DNA of 40,963 nt from an uncultured Clostridia bacterium (GCA_944340905.1 CALVLT010000019.1:1-40963); one strand, 5' to 3'. Counted from the first letter of the stretch, positions 25,002-31,656 are shown. Notes: generated by a model from the letters alone, not told the origin. Numbers and translations: made by a program.

Positions 25002-26542
25002 GCTCCCTCCGTATGCCGCATGGACGGCCTGCCGTCCGCGTCCAAAAAGTAACACACGTCCTCGTCTTTCGCGTGCGTATCATACCACACCTGCGCGTAA
25101 TAGGGACTGTGCTTTGCCTGGCGGTCAAAGTCCCACGGCATGGGCGCGCAGTGCGGGCACCAGTGCCCCGCCCCCATCACCGTATAGGGCGACGCCGTAA
25201 AGACGTGCCCGTCGTGGCAGCGCCACTGCGCGGGCGCATAGGCGCCATCGTATGTCTCCGACAAAAAGGTTCCGCCGCGGAACTGCGCCGCCGAAACGCA
25301 GTCGGCGCGCGTCCACGCCTCGGGCGGCTTGGTATCGTCAAACCCGTGCGCGAGCAGCCTTCCCTCCGCCGCCGCGCGCCCCTCGTCGCGCAGTGCGTCG
25401 TAGTCGCCGAAATCCCCCTTCGCCATGAGCTTTACCTCCTCCCACGTGTCGGGAATGCGCCGCGCGGCCTCTTCCCCGCCGTAAAAGGCGAACACGCGCG
25501 CCGCGTCGCCCTCTTTGCGCCAGCGCATGGGCGCATTGGGATGGTCGAGCAGGCGGCGGAAGAAGGTGCCCGTGATGAGCGCGGGCGGCAGGAGCGATGC
25601 AAGGCGGAAGGCGCGGTGACGGCGGGCGATGTCCGCCCAGACCTCCTCCACGCCGTCGCGCTGATAGCCGAACAGGCCCTGCAGAACGTCCGCGTCCGCC
25701 AGCCATACGCCGTGGAAATTGCGCGCCGCCAGCCATGCGGGGCGGAAGAACTCCTCGGGACTGCCGCCCATGACGGCGAACCCGACGCGGAAGGTATCGT
25801 ACCCCGTCTGCCGTCCGTGTCTGCCGCCGCCGATGTTGTACACCCTGTTCCAGAACGCGCCCAGCTCCCCCGCCCCGTCGCGCTCGAGGATGCGGCGGAT
25901 GAGATAGCCCGAATCGCGCGCACTCACCCACTCGAGCGGGGAATTGAGGCAGGTGTGGAACATCAGCCCGTCGCTCATGTTGCTCTCGAGTATCTTCGGG
26001 TGCAGCATCGCCGTCTGGCGCAGGATCGTCCAATTCTCCAGCCCCGCTTCCAGCACGCTTCGCTCCGCCTGCAGCTTGTGCACGGAGTACATGTCGAAGG
26101 GGCTGATGAGCAGCGGATCGCCCACGCGGGCGAAGGGGTGTTCCTGGTTGCGGCAGCCGTAGAGGGCGATGGAGGAGATATGCACGAATTTTGCCTGTTT
26201 CGGCATGGCCTTCACGGCGCCTGCAAGCGCCGCCGCCCCGCGGGCGTTGCATGCCTCGCTTGCGGCAGGGTCGGCGTCCGAACGGGGCGGAATGACCGCC
26301 GCCATGTTGACAACGTAATCGCTCCCCTCCACCAGGTCCGCGCACGCGCGCGCATCCGCAACGTCTCCCCAGACCATCCGCACGCGGCTGCCGTATTCGC
26401 GCTGCAGCCCCGCCGCGAGCTGCCTGTTTTTCTTTCTGGGGGTGAGCAGCACGCACACCTGCCGCACGGCGGAAAGCGCAAGCGTCTGCCGGAGCGCCTC
26501 CGCGCCCATGTTGCCGCTCACGCCTGTCATGGCGATCTTCAT
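24998..26542 (-). CDS. Extended SDR (NAD-dependent epimerase/dehydratase) with C-terminal zinc-finger-like extension
   Basis: A 514-residue protein. The N-terminal about 300 residues are an extended short-chain dehydrogenase: NAD-binding TGVSGNMG at 6-13, a downstream AAVIPPRSDA, and the catalytic pair Tyr152-Lys156 in MYSVHK. Typical members act on nucleotide sugars or similar substrates. The remaining about 200 residues are not part of the SDR fold. They include W440, C442, H446, C462 and C465 in the pattern WRCxxGH...WCPHC, a treble-clef-like zinc site. GGAGAG precedes the ATG at 26542. It is the first gene of the SDR-EFR1-cysK operon; its substrate is unknown. Confidence 0.85.
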   Translation of the reverse strand: MKIAMTGVSGNMGAEALRQTLALSAVRQVCVLLTPRKKNRQLAAGLQREYGSRVRMVWGDVADARACADLVEGSDYVVNMAAVIPPRSDADPAASEACNARGAAALAGAVKAMPKQAKFVHISSIALYGCRNQEHPFARVGDPLLISPFDMYSVHKLQAERSVLEAGLENWTILRQTAMLHPKILESNMSDGLMFHTCLNSPLEWVSARDSGYLIRRILERDGAGELGAFWNRVYNIGGGRHGRQTGYDTFRVGFAVMGGSPEEFFRPAWLAARNFHGVWLADADVLQGLFGYQRDGVEEVWADIARRHRAFRLASLLPPALITGTFFRRLLDHPNAPMRWRKEGDAARVFAFYGGEEAARRIPDTWEEVKLMAKGDFGDYDALRDEGRAAAEGRLLAHGFDDTKPPEAWTRADCVSAAQFRGGTFLSETYDGAYAPAQWRCHDGHVFTASPYTVMGAGHWCPHCAPMPWDFDRQAKHSPYYAQVWYDTHAKDEDVCYFLDADGRPSMRHTEGA

Positions 26543-26565
26543 TTGTAAACTCTCCGAATATTTTT

Positions 26566-26796
26566 CTATAGCGTAAGGGAGCAATACGAATCCGATCAAA
26601 AGCGGCACGCTCATACTTTGTCTGAGACACACATCTTGCCGCTTTTGATTGCGCAGCACTTTTGGCGAGCACAGTTTCGTGTCAGATTTTTGCGAAGATG
26701 ACGCCGCAATACCCAAGTATTGCAAGGAAGATGAGCGAAAAGATGCCGAAAGAGCGCCGCCAAAAGCGTGGTTCGTATTTTTCCCTTATGCTATAG
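26566..26796. repeat. 231-bp element with 27-28 bp terminal inverted repeats (MITE-like)
   Basis: The ends, 26566-26593 and 26770-26796, are imperfect inverted repeats both reading CTATAGC(G/A)TAAGGGA inward, about 24 of 27 positions matching. Nested inside are GATCAAAAGCGGCA / TGCCGCTTTTGATT (about 26594-26607 and 26637-26650) and GCAATAC/GTATTGC (26706-26712 and 26717-26723). There is no transposase reading frame. The element occupies most of the leader between the SDR promoter and its ATG. Confidence 0.65.
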
Positions 26797-26823
26797 TATA
26801 CTCTTTTTATGACGAATTGTCAA
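26795..26823 (-). promoter_or_regulatory. Promoter of the SDR-EFR1-cysK operon
   Basis: TTGACA and TATACT with a 17-base spacer on the minus strand. The predicted transcript starts near 26788 and therefore includes almost the whole inverted-repeat element as a leader of about 245 bases. Confidence 0.7.
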
Positions 26824-26887
26824 TCGGTAATTTTTTTCTATGACATATTTTCCCTTTGCACCATACGGCATTCTGCCGTCCCTGAAA

Positions 26888-26922
26888 AATCCCGCCCGCC
26901 GCAAACTTGCGGCGGGCGGTGT
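26888..26922 (-). terminator. Terminator of the 59-residue gene
   Basis: CCGCCCGCCGC and GCGGCGGGCGG with a short loop. On the minus strand the stem is followed by GATTTTTC. Confidence 0.75.
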
Positions 26923-26923
26923 T

Positions 26924-27103
26924 TTATATTTCCTGCACCTTTAACACAAACTGTTGTCCGTTCGGGAGCCGACAAAGCAGTCCGCCCTCCCCCCGGGAAC
27001 ATTCTCCGACAAAGTACTCCTGCACGAGCGGCAGCAGCGATTCCAGAATATCCTCTGCCGTGACCGCTTTTTCGACCGATGTCGTCCGTTCGCTTTCCGA
27101 CAT
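26924..27103 (-). CDS. Unknown 59-residue protein
   Basis: Not recognised. The protein is acidic in its first half (TSVEKAVTAEDILESLLPLVQEYF) and ends GGLLCRLPNGQQFVLKVQEI, a short beta-rich tail with no transmembrane segment. AGAGGAGG lies before the ATG at 27103. A promoter and terminator bracket it, which supports a real gene. It is transcribed away from the double-HTH regulator; the two share an intergenic region with operator-like repeats, so it is probably controlled by that regulator. Confidence 0.7.
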   Translation of the reverse strand: MSESERTTSVEKAVTAEDILESLLPLVQEYFVGECSRGEGGLLCRLPNGQQFVLKVQEI

Positions 27104-27140
27104 GTTGTTCCTCCTCTTTTGTTTCAGATTTTCTGCCTCG

Positions 27141-27175
27141 TATAATATTATACCCCTGTGTCTGACAAAAATCAA
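27141..27175 (-). promoter_or_regulatory. Promoter of the 59-residue gene, with palindromic -10
   Basis: On the minus strand TTGATT (27170-27175) and TATAAT (27147-27152) are 17 bases apart. The -10 lies in TATAATATTATA (27141-27152), which also presents TATAAT on the plus strand, so initiation in both directions is possible. Confidence 0.55.
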
Positions 27176-27243
27176 ATTGTTTTTGTCGAACCGTAGGATA
27201 ATTTTTTGTCGAAGGAGGTCTATTTTATGGAGATTTTGTCGAA
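27164..27243. promoter_or_regulatory. Operator-like repeats before the double-HTH gene
   Basis: The inverted repeat GACAAAAA-N8-TTTTTGTC is at 27164-27187. The decamer TTTTGTCGAA occurs three times in direct orientation, at 27181-27190, 27204-27213 and 27234-27243; the last is inside the coding sequence. These are likely binding sites for the adjacent regulator. Confidence 0.5.
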
Positions 27244-27667
27244 ACTGTCCGGGCGGCTTGCGGAACTGATGAAGGAATCGGACTTGAGCACTCCGCTCCT
27301 GGCACGCCAGACGGGCATCGACCAATCGGTGATCGCGCGCATTCTGCACGCCGAACGCATGCCCTCGGCAAAGACGCTCTCCGCCCTTGCAGACTTCTTC
27401 GCCTGTTCGACTGACTATCTGCTCGGCAGAAAGGACCTCCCCGACGAGCGCACGTTCCTGCCGCGCCCGCCCTTTTGCGAGCGGCTGGGCGAGCTGCTCG
27501 CGCACTTTCAGGTCACGAAATACCGCCTGGAACAGGAAACGGGCCTGACGGAAGAGACCGTCAACCGCTGGCAGAAGGGCGCTTATGAGCCGAGCGTGGA
27601 GAGCCTGATCCGTCTTGCCGACCATTTCGGCTGCTCGGTCGACTTTATCCTCGGCCGCGAACGCTGA
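27227..27667 (+). CDS. Transcriptional regulator with two tandem XRE-type HTH domains
   Basis: A 146-residue protein made of two Cro/C1-type helix-turn-helix domains in a row, about 8-62 (STPLLARQTGIDQSVIARIL) and about 83-140 (TKYRLEQETGLTEETVNRWQ). Each ends in the same cap, CSTDYLLGRKD and CSVDFILGRER, so the gene arose by internal duplication. No ligand or dimerisation domain is attached. The ATG at 27227 has AAGGAGG upstream. It faces the 59-residue gene and precedes a second HTH gene and the RiPP locus; control of these neighbours is an inference. Confidence 0.85.
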   Translation: MEILSKLSGRLAELMKESDLSTPLLARQTGIDQSVIARILHAERMPSAKTLSALADFFACSTDYLLGRKDLPDERTFLPRPPFCERLGELLAHFQVTKYRLEQETGLTEETVNRWQKGAYEPSVESLIRLADHFGCSVDFILGRER

Positions 27668-27683
27668 CGCCCCGCCCGAAATC

Positions 27684-27760
27684 ATATCATGTATACATTA
27701 TATAATGCAAATGTCTATTTGTCAAGCGTCTGCATGCCCTATAATATATCATGTGTACAT
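27684..27760. promoter_or_regulatory. Paired operator-like repeats and promoter of the small HTH gene
   Basis: ATATCATGTATACAT (27684-27698) and ATATCATGTGTACAT (27746-27760) are direct copies with a 62-base offset, close to six helical turns. Each has a palindromic core. TATAAT at 27740-27745 touches the second copy, with TTGTCA 15 bases before it, so binding there would block transcription. Confidence 0.5.
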
Positions 27761-27780
27761 AAGATATGGAGGGACACGCC

Positions 27781-27987
27781 ATGCACCTTCGGATCGACGA
27801 AATCCTGCAAGAAAAGGGAAAGAGCAAGTACTGGCTGTACATGCAGCTGGGGTTGAGCTATCAGAACTTCAACCGCATCGTCAACAACCAGACGAGCGGC
27901 ATCAAGTTTGACAACCTGAAGGCTCTGTGCGACATTCTGGAGTGCACCCCGAACGATCTGTTCCGCGAATACCACAACAAATCATAA
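27781..27987 (+). CDS. Small XRE-family HTH regulator
   Basis: A 68-residue Cro/C1-type DNA-binding protein consisting of a single HTH domain: LRIDEILQEKGKSKYWLYMQ, then SYQNFNRIVNNQTSGIKFDNLKALC and a closing CTPNDLFREY. Proteins of this size often repress their own gene. GGAGGG lies nine bases before the ATG at 27781. It lies between the double-HTH gene and the RiPP locus and ends in its own terminator, so it is separately transcribed. Confidence 0.88.
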   Translation: MHLRIDEILQEKGKSKYWLYMQLGLSYQNFNRIVNNQTSGIKFDNLKALCDILECTPNDLFREYHNKS

Positions 27988-27995
27988 CCCCTTTT

Positions 27996-28031
27996 GCCGC
28001 CCGCGCACGCTGTGCGCGGGCGGCGTCTTTT
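27996..28031 (+). terminator. Terminator after the small HTH gene
   Basis: GCCGCCCGCGCAC and its complement (27996-28008, 28012-28024) enclose GCT and are followed by GTCTTTTC. Confidence 0.8.
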
Positions 28032-28094
28032 CTGCCTGATTACAAAAAATTCGGTAATTTCCAAAAAAAAATTGTTTTTTCACGCGAAAAATAT

Positions 28095-28134
28095 TTGCAT
28101 TTCAAAATAAATTGTGTTATTCTATTCATATAAT
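28095..28134 (+). promoter_or_regulatory. AT-rich promoter region of the RiPP operon
   Basis: TTGCAT (28095-28100) and TATTCT (28118-28123) are 17 bases apart, and a perfect TATAAT lies at 28129-28134 without a good -35. The region from 28045 to 28140 is far more AT-rich than its surroundings. Confidence 0.4.
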
Positions 28135-28156
28135 TTAGCAATCGGGGGACGGATGC

Positions 28157-29272
28157 GTGGAAACAGGACGATCGGCACAGACTGCCGACAATACGCGGAC
28201 GATCTCGCTGACGGTGACGCAGCGCTGCAACCTTGCCTGCATCTACTGCTACGAGCACAACAAATCCGCCGCGGACATGACCTTTGAGACGGCAAAGCGC
28301 ATCCTCGATGCCGAACTGCGCACAGGCGCCCCCAAAGAAAACACCTATCTGGAATTTTTCGGCGGGGAACCTTTCCTCAACTTTGCGCTCATGCGCGAAG
28401 TCTACGACTATGTGCGCTCCTTCTACCGCGGCAAACTGCGCTTTCACACCTGCACCAACGGCACGCTCGTGCACGGCGAGGTGCAGGCATGGCTGAAGGC
28501 GCACCCCGATTTTTCGGTGGGGCTGTCCGCCGACGGCACAAAATACGCGCACGACCTCAACCGCTCGGGCAGCTTCGACCAAATCGACTTCGATTTCTTT
28601 TTGCAAAACTACGCACATCAGCCCGTCAAGATGACGGTGTCCGCCCTCTCCCTGCCCTGTCTTGCCGAGAGCGTCATCTATCTTTCGGAGAAGGGCTTTG
28701 ACGTCTCGTGCAACCTTGCCTACGGCATCGACTGGTCGGCGGAAGAGAACAAGGCCGTTCTGGAGGAACAGCTCGAGGCGCTCATCGCTTACTACCTTGA
28801 ACGGCCGCAGGCAAAGCGCTGCAAGCTGCTCGATTTTTCTATCGGCGTCCTCGCCCGCCCCGCGGCGGAGGGCGGCACGGTGCGCAAATACTGCGGAACG
28901 GGCACGTCGATGGTATGCTATTCGGTGGAGGGCGAGGCGTACCCCTGCCAATTCTTCACCCCCCTCTCGGCGGGAGAGCGGGCGCTCCCCTTAAGCGAGG
29001 CGCATTTCACGCGCGACATTGACCGCGCACTGCTGCCCGAGGACTGCCGCAGCTGCTACTTTCTGCGCATCTGCCCGCGCTGCATGGGCAGCAACTATCT
29101 GGCGACGGGGGATCTTTACCGCCCCGACGGCAGCTACTGCGCGCTGCACAAGCTCATCTTCAAGGCGAACGCCAAGCTCAAGGCGCTCGAATGGGAACGG
29201 GGCATGCTCGCCCTCTCCCCCGACGAGGAACAGGCGTTGCTGCGCAGCATCGCAACCATTCAGACACTTTGA
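28157..29272 (+). CDS. Radical SAM/SPASM peptide maturase (CXXX-repeat peptide type)
   Basis: A 371-residue radical SAM enzyme. The cluster-binding CNLACIYC (C24, C28, C31) binds the SAM-cleaving [4Fe-4S] cluster and GGEP follows at about 69-72. The C-terminal SPASM part (about 255-345) has the pattern CxxCx5CxxC in DCRSCYFLRICPRCMGSNY, with further Cys in YCGTG, YPCQFF and YCALHK, fitting auxiliary clusters. Such enzymes install thioether or carbon crosslinks in ribosomal peptides. The next gene encodes a matching Cys-repeat peptide 14 bases downstream. The start is GTG at 28157 with GGGGGAC upstream. From memory, NCBI has a family 'radical SAM peptide maturase, CXXX-repeat target'; membership needs an HMM search. 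Confidence 0.88.
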   Translation: METGRSAQTADNTRTISLTVTQRCNLACIYCYEHNKSAADMTFETAKRILDAELRTGAPKENTYLEFFGGEPFLNFALMREVYDYVRSFYRGKLRFHTCTNGTLVHGEVQAWLKAHPDFSVGLSADGTKYAHDLNRSGSFDQIDFDFFLQNYAHQPVKMTVSALSLPCLAESVIYLSEKGFDVSCNLAYGIDWSAEENKAVLEEQLEALIAYYLERPQAKRCKLLDFSIGVLARPAAEGGTVRKYCGTGTSMVCYSVEGEAYPCQFFTPLSAGERALPLSEAHFTRDIDRALLPEDCRSCYFLRICPRCMGSNYLATGDLYRPDGSYCALHKLIFKANAKLKALEWERGMLALSPDEEQALLRSIATIQTL

Positions 29273-29286
29273 TCGAGGAGGAAGAT

Positions 29287-29496
29287 ATGTTTCAACTGAC
29301 GGAAGAACTCATTGCCAAAATCAGGGCGCGCATCACGGGCGAGGCGCTCGCGCCTGCGGGCGTGCTGGAGCGCTATGACTGCAGCGGCGCCTGCTCGAGC
29401 GACTGCTACCTTTCCTGCGGCGAATCGTGCACCTACAGCTGCGACGGCACCTGCGACGGCTCCAGCTCCGGCTCGGGCGGGGGCGGCGGTTGGTAA
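29287..29496 (+). CDS. RiPP precursor peptide with seven-fold CXXX repeat
   Basis: A 69-residue peptide. Residues 1-29 form a leader-like helix (MFQLTEELIAKIRARITGEA). The core has seven cysteines at 32, 36, 40, 44, 48, 52 and 56, exactly every fourth residue, separated by small or polar residues (SGA, SSD, YLS, GES, TYS, DGT). A Ser/Gly tail follows and ends GGGGGW. It directly follows the radical SAM gene and has GAGGAAG before its ATG. The pattern implies processing by the upstream enzyme into a multiply crosslinked product, but no peptidase or exporter is adjacent. This type of spacing also suits metal binding, the main alternative. Confidence 0.88.
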   Translation: MFQLTEELIAKIRARITGEALAPAGVLERYDCSGACSSDCYLSCGESCTYSCDGTCDGSSSGSGGGGGW

Positions 29497-30234
29497 ATGC
29501 TTGTCGACTGGCGGGCGCTGACGGACGGCGCGCTCCCCCTCGACTACTACGCCGTGACCGTGCGCGGCGGCGCCATCGCCGCGCAAAAGGTCTACTACCG
29601 GACGGACGCGGCGCGGACGGGGCTGCTCCTGTTCGACGGACTGTGCACGGCGGGGCTGCTGCGCCCCTTTTCCTTCGGCAGGGACGACGCGGCAAACGAG
29701 AAGTTCGATTTTGAACTGGTGCGCGAGTTCCGCGCGGTCTGCCATGCCGTCGCGCGGGAGTACCCCTTTTTCGACGCGGCGCGCGTGATCGCGCTGGACG
29801 CCCTGATGCAGCGCCTTGGCGCGGAAACGGGAAAAATCGCGGGGGTAAAAATGCAGGGCGGCGGCGTGAAGAGCGTGTGCCTGTACCTGCGCACCGCCCT
29901 GCCCTGCAGCGACAAACGCGCCGCCGACGCGGCGCAGCAGGCTGCCGCGTTCGCGCGGGTGCAGGCGCCCTCCTGCGATCTGCCCTCCGGCAAGGACGCG
30001 CTGCTCTATCTCGTGGCGCTCGACTTTGCACAGGCGGCGTGCAAACTCAAACTCTATTATAAATTTCTGGAAACGGCTGCCGCGGCACAGCTCGTTCCCC
30101 TGCTTGCGCGCAGCGGCTGTGCGGACATTGCCTCGCAGCTCTTGCAGGCGGGAGGCTTTTTGGAGGGCTTTCAGGTCGCCCTGTCCGAAGGGGGCGAGAG
30201 CTTCAACTTTTACCTGAAACCGCCCGCCGCATGA
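29497..30234 (+). CDS. Unknown RiPP-locus protein
   Basis: Not recognised. A 245-residue soluble protein whose ATG touches the precursor stop codon (TAAATG), so it is translationally coupled to the peptide. Three similar strand-like motifs recur: VKSVCLYLR (about 128-136), CKLKLYYKF (about 181-189) and SFNFYLKP (about 234-241). The repeating basic-x-Tyr pattern is reminiscent of the beta strands of ABBA-fold prenyltransferases, which also occur in cyanobactin clusters; this is a weak resemblance only. It has no transmembrane segment. It could be a second modifying enzyme, a leader-binding protein or an immunity factor. Confidence 0.8.
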   Translation: MLVDWRALTDGALPLDYYAVTVRGGAIAAQKVYYRTDAARTGLLLFDGLCTAGLLRPFSFGRDDAANEKFDFELVREFRAVCHAVAREYPFFDAARVIALDALMQRLGAETGKIAGVKMQGGGVKSVCLYLRTALPCSDKRAADAAQQAAAFARVQAPSCDLPSGKDALLYLVALDFAQAACKLKLYYKFLETAAAAQLVPLLARSGCADIASQLLQAGGFLEGFQVALSEGGESFNFYLKPPAA

Positions 30235-30259
30235 AAAAACTTGTTGGGAGGTAGGATAT

Positions 30260-30442
30260 ATGGGCTGTCTTTTGCGTGTTCTCTGGTGGATCTTCGTCGG
30301 CGTTCTGGCGTTCTGCGTGATCGGGGGGATCGTCTGTTCGATCACGGGCGAGACCGAACTGGCGCGCACCTGCTGGATCGTCTCCGCCGTCATGTTCGGC
30401 CTCGTGCTCATCGGCGCTTTCATCAAAAACAAATTTGACTGA
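30260..30442 (+). CDS. Small two-helix membrane protein of the RiPP operon
   Basis: A 60-residue protein with transmembrane helices at about 5-27 and 37-55, joined by a short ITGETELART loop and ending KNKFD. GGGAGG precedes the ATG. It is the last gene before the operon terminator, 25 bases after the unknown 245-residue gene. Small membrane proteins in such loci sometimes give immunity or help export; nothing in this sequence decides the role. Confidence 0.75.
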   Translation: MGCLLRVLWWIFVGVLAFCVIGGIVCSITGETELARTCWIVSAVMFGLVLIGAFIKNKFD

Positions 30443-30468
30443 ACCATGCACCGCAATGCGGGCAACGG

Positions 30469-30496
30469 GCGGCCGAGCTTTCGGCCGCTTTTTTTT
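30469..30496 (+). terminator. Terminator of the RiPP operon
   Basis: GCGGCCGA, loop GCTT, TCGGCCGC, then eight T. Confidence 0.9.
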
Positions 30497-30499
30497 GGA

Positions 30500-30830
30500 C
30501 GTTTCTCTTGCCTGTAAGACGACGTAAGGGGGATTCTGCGTCGCGGCAAGGCGCATTTTGCAGGTATTTGGCTGCGCCAAATACCTTGCCTGAAACGCCT
30601 GCCGCTCCTTTTCACAAAAAAGCTTTGCGAGCAAATCTTTTTTGTGAGTGCTGTGGATTTACATTTTTGCTACGCCCCCTCTGAATGACGCAAGCGAGCC
30701 AGAAGAACCGTCATTCAGAGGAGCGGCGCAGCCGCGACGAAGGAATCCCCTCGCAAGGAACAGCAAGCGCAATCCTCCCGTCACTTCGTGCCCCCCTTAA
30801 GACAAGTATTAAGGGGAGGCGGGAACCCGC
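30500..30830. repeat. Intergenic palindromic repeat cluster, copy 3
   Basis: No gene is seen. Palindromes include GGTATTTGG/CCAAATACC (about 30562-30582) and CACAAAAAAG/CTTTTTTGTG (about 30615-30647). These are followed by the shared GTCATTC module (about 30711), GTCACTTCGTG (about 30780) and CCCCCCTTAA/TTAAGGGG (about 30792-30817). Confidence 0.6.
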
Positions 30831-30836
30831 GCGTTT

Positions 30837-31520
30837 TTATATCTCCTCCTGCTGGCGGCGCTGCATGCGCATCCAGTTGAAAAAGCCGTACAGGTCGTTC
30901 ACAAAAAACACGACAAAGCAGATGACGACGGATAGATAAGACAGATCCTGCGCCGCCGCCAGCGACCAGAGCACGATGAGCACGACGTCGTTGGCGGCAT
31001 AGCCGAGCGCATAGAAGGGGCTGCGCCGCGCGGTGAGGTAGACGGCGACAAAGCTCGTCGTCACCGAAATGGTGCTCGGGATGAGGTTTGCGGTGTTCAG
31101 CGCCCGCAAAATGAAGTAAAAGGCTGCCGTCACGGCAGCGGCGAGCAGTGCCATGAGCAGGTACTCGCGCGCACGCAGGCGGTTGACTTTGACCTCCGCT
31201 CGCCTGCCCGCATAGGGATGGCGCAGCCACACGATGAGTGCCCAGACCGCCATGGGCGCCGTCATGCCGACATAGGTGATCATCTCGCCGTAATAGGCAC
31301 TCTCCCACGAGATGATGCCGTACAGCGCGGCAAAGACGATGATGAGCACCTGTCCCGCGGGATTGCCCTTGGCGCAGAAGATGAGGGACATCACCCCGAC
31401 GAGCGAGGCGGCGAGGGTGAGATAATTCATCCGATCCCAGATGCAGAACGCGGCGACGATCAGGACAAGGGAGCCAAGCCAGAGCGCAAGCTCTCCCTTG
31501 GTGAAATAAGCGTGTTTCAT
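30837..31520 (-). CDS. pnuC: PnuC-family nicotinamide riboside transporter
   Basis: A 227-residue membrane protein with about seven helices. The PnuC/SWEET-like pattern is visible: YGIISWESAYYGEMITYVGMTAPMAVWALIVWLRHPY near residues 68-104, and NDVVLIVLWSLAAAQDLSYLSVVICFVVFFVNDLYGFFNWMRM at the C-terminal end. Members facilitate uptake of nicotinamide riboside for NAD synthesis. The ATG at 31520 fits the family start (HAYFTKGELALW); only a weak AGGACGAAG lies upstream. It lies downstream of tex, separated by a terminator-like hairpin, so it is probably transcribed on its own or by read-through. Confidence 0.9.
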   Translation of the reverse strand: MKHAYFTKGELALWLGSLVLIVAAFCIWDRMNYLTLAASLVGVMSLIFCAKGNPAGQVLIIVFAALYGIISWESAYYGEMITYVGMTAPMAVWALIVWLRHPYAGRRAEVKVNRLRAREYLLMALLAAAVTAAFYFILRALNTANLIPSTISVTTSFVAVYLTARRSPFYALGYAANDVVLIVLWSLAAAQDLSYLSVVICFVVFFVNDLYGFFNWMRMQRRQQEEI

Positions 31521-31555
31521 GTAATACTTCGTCCTATATTTTGATATACGTACAT

Positions 31556-31616
31556 AAAAAAGCGTCCGCAACCCATTGCCTGCTAAGACCTGACGGCAAT
31601 GGCACGAACGCTTTTT
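31556..31616 (-). terminator. Bipartite hairpin between tex and pnuC
   Basis: Outer arms AAAAAAGCGT/ACGCTTTTT and inner arms CCATTGCC/GGCAATGG flank an asymmetric internal loop; the apical loop is 14 bases. Both outer ends are A/T runs, so it can terminate on either strand. It probably ends tex transcription, but it is more elaborate than the other terminators in the window. Confidence 0.65.
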
Positions 31617-31656
31617 GCGTTTCTCTACCCGGTGGCAGTATTTGGTTGTAAGCGCG

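Noticed and set aside
28153-28200. The ATG at 28153 as start of the radical SAM gene
   Set aside because: It is in another frame; the GTG at 28157 reads into the CxxxCxxC motif and has a ribosome binding site.
31575-31602. A signal recognition particle RNA gene
   Set aside because: The GTCAGGTC...AGCAG similarity lacks the conserved GGAA tetraloop part and the flanking helices; kept only as a finding about the hairpin.
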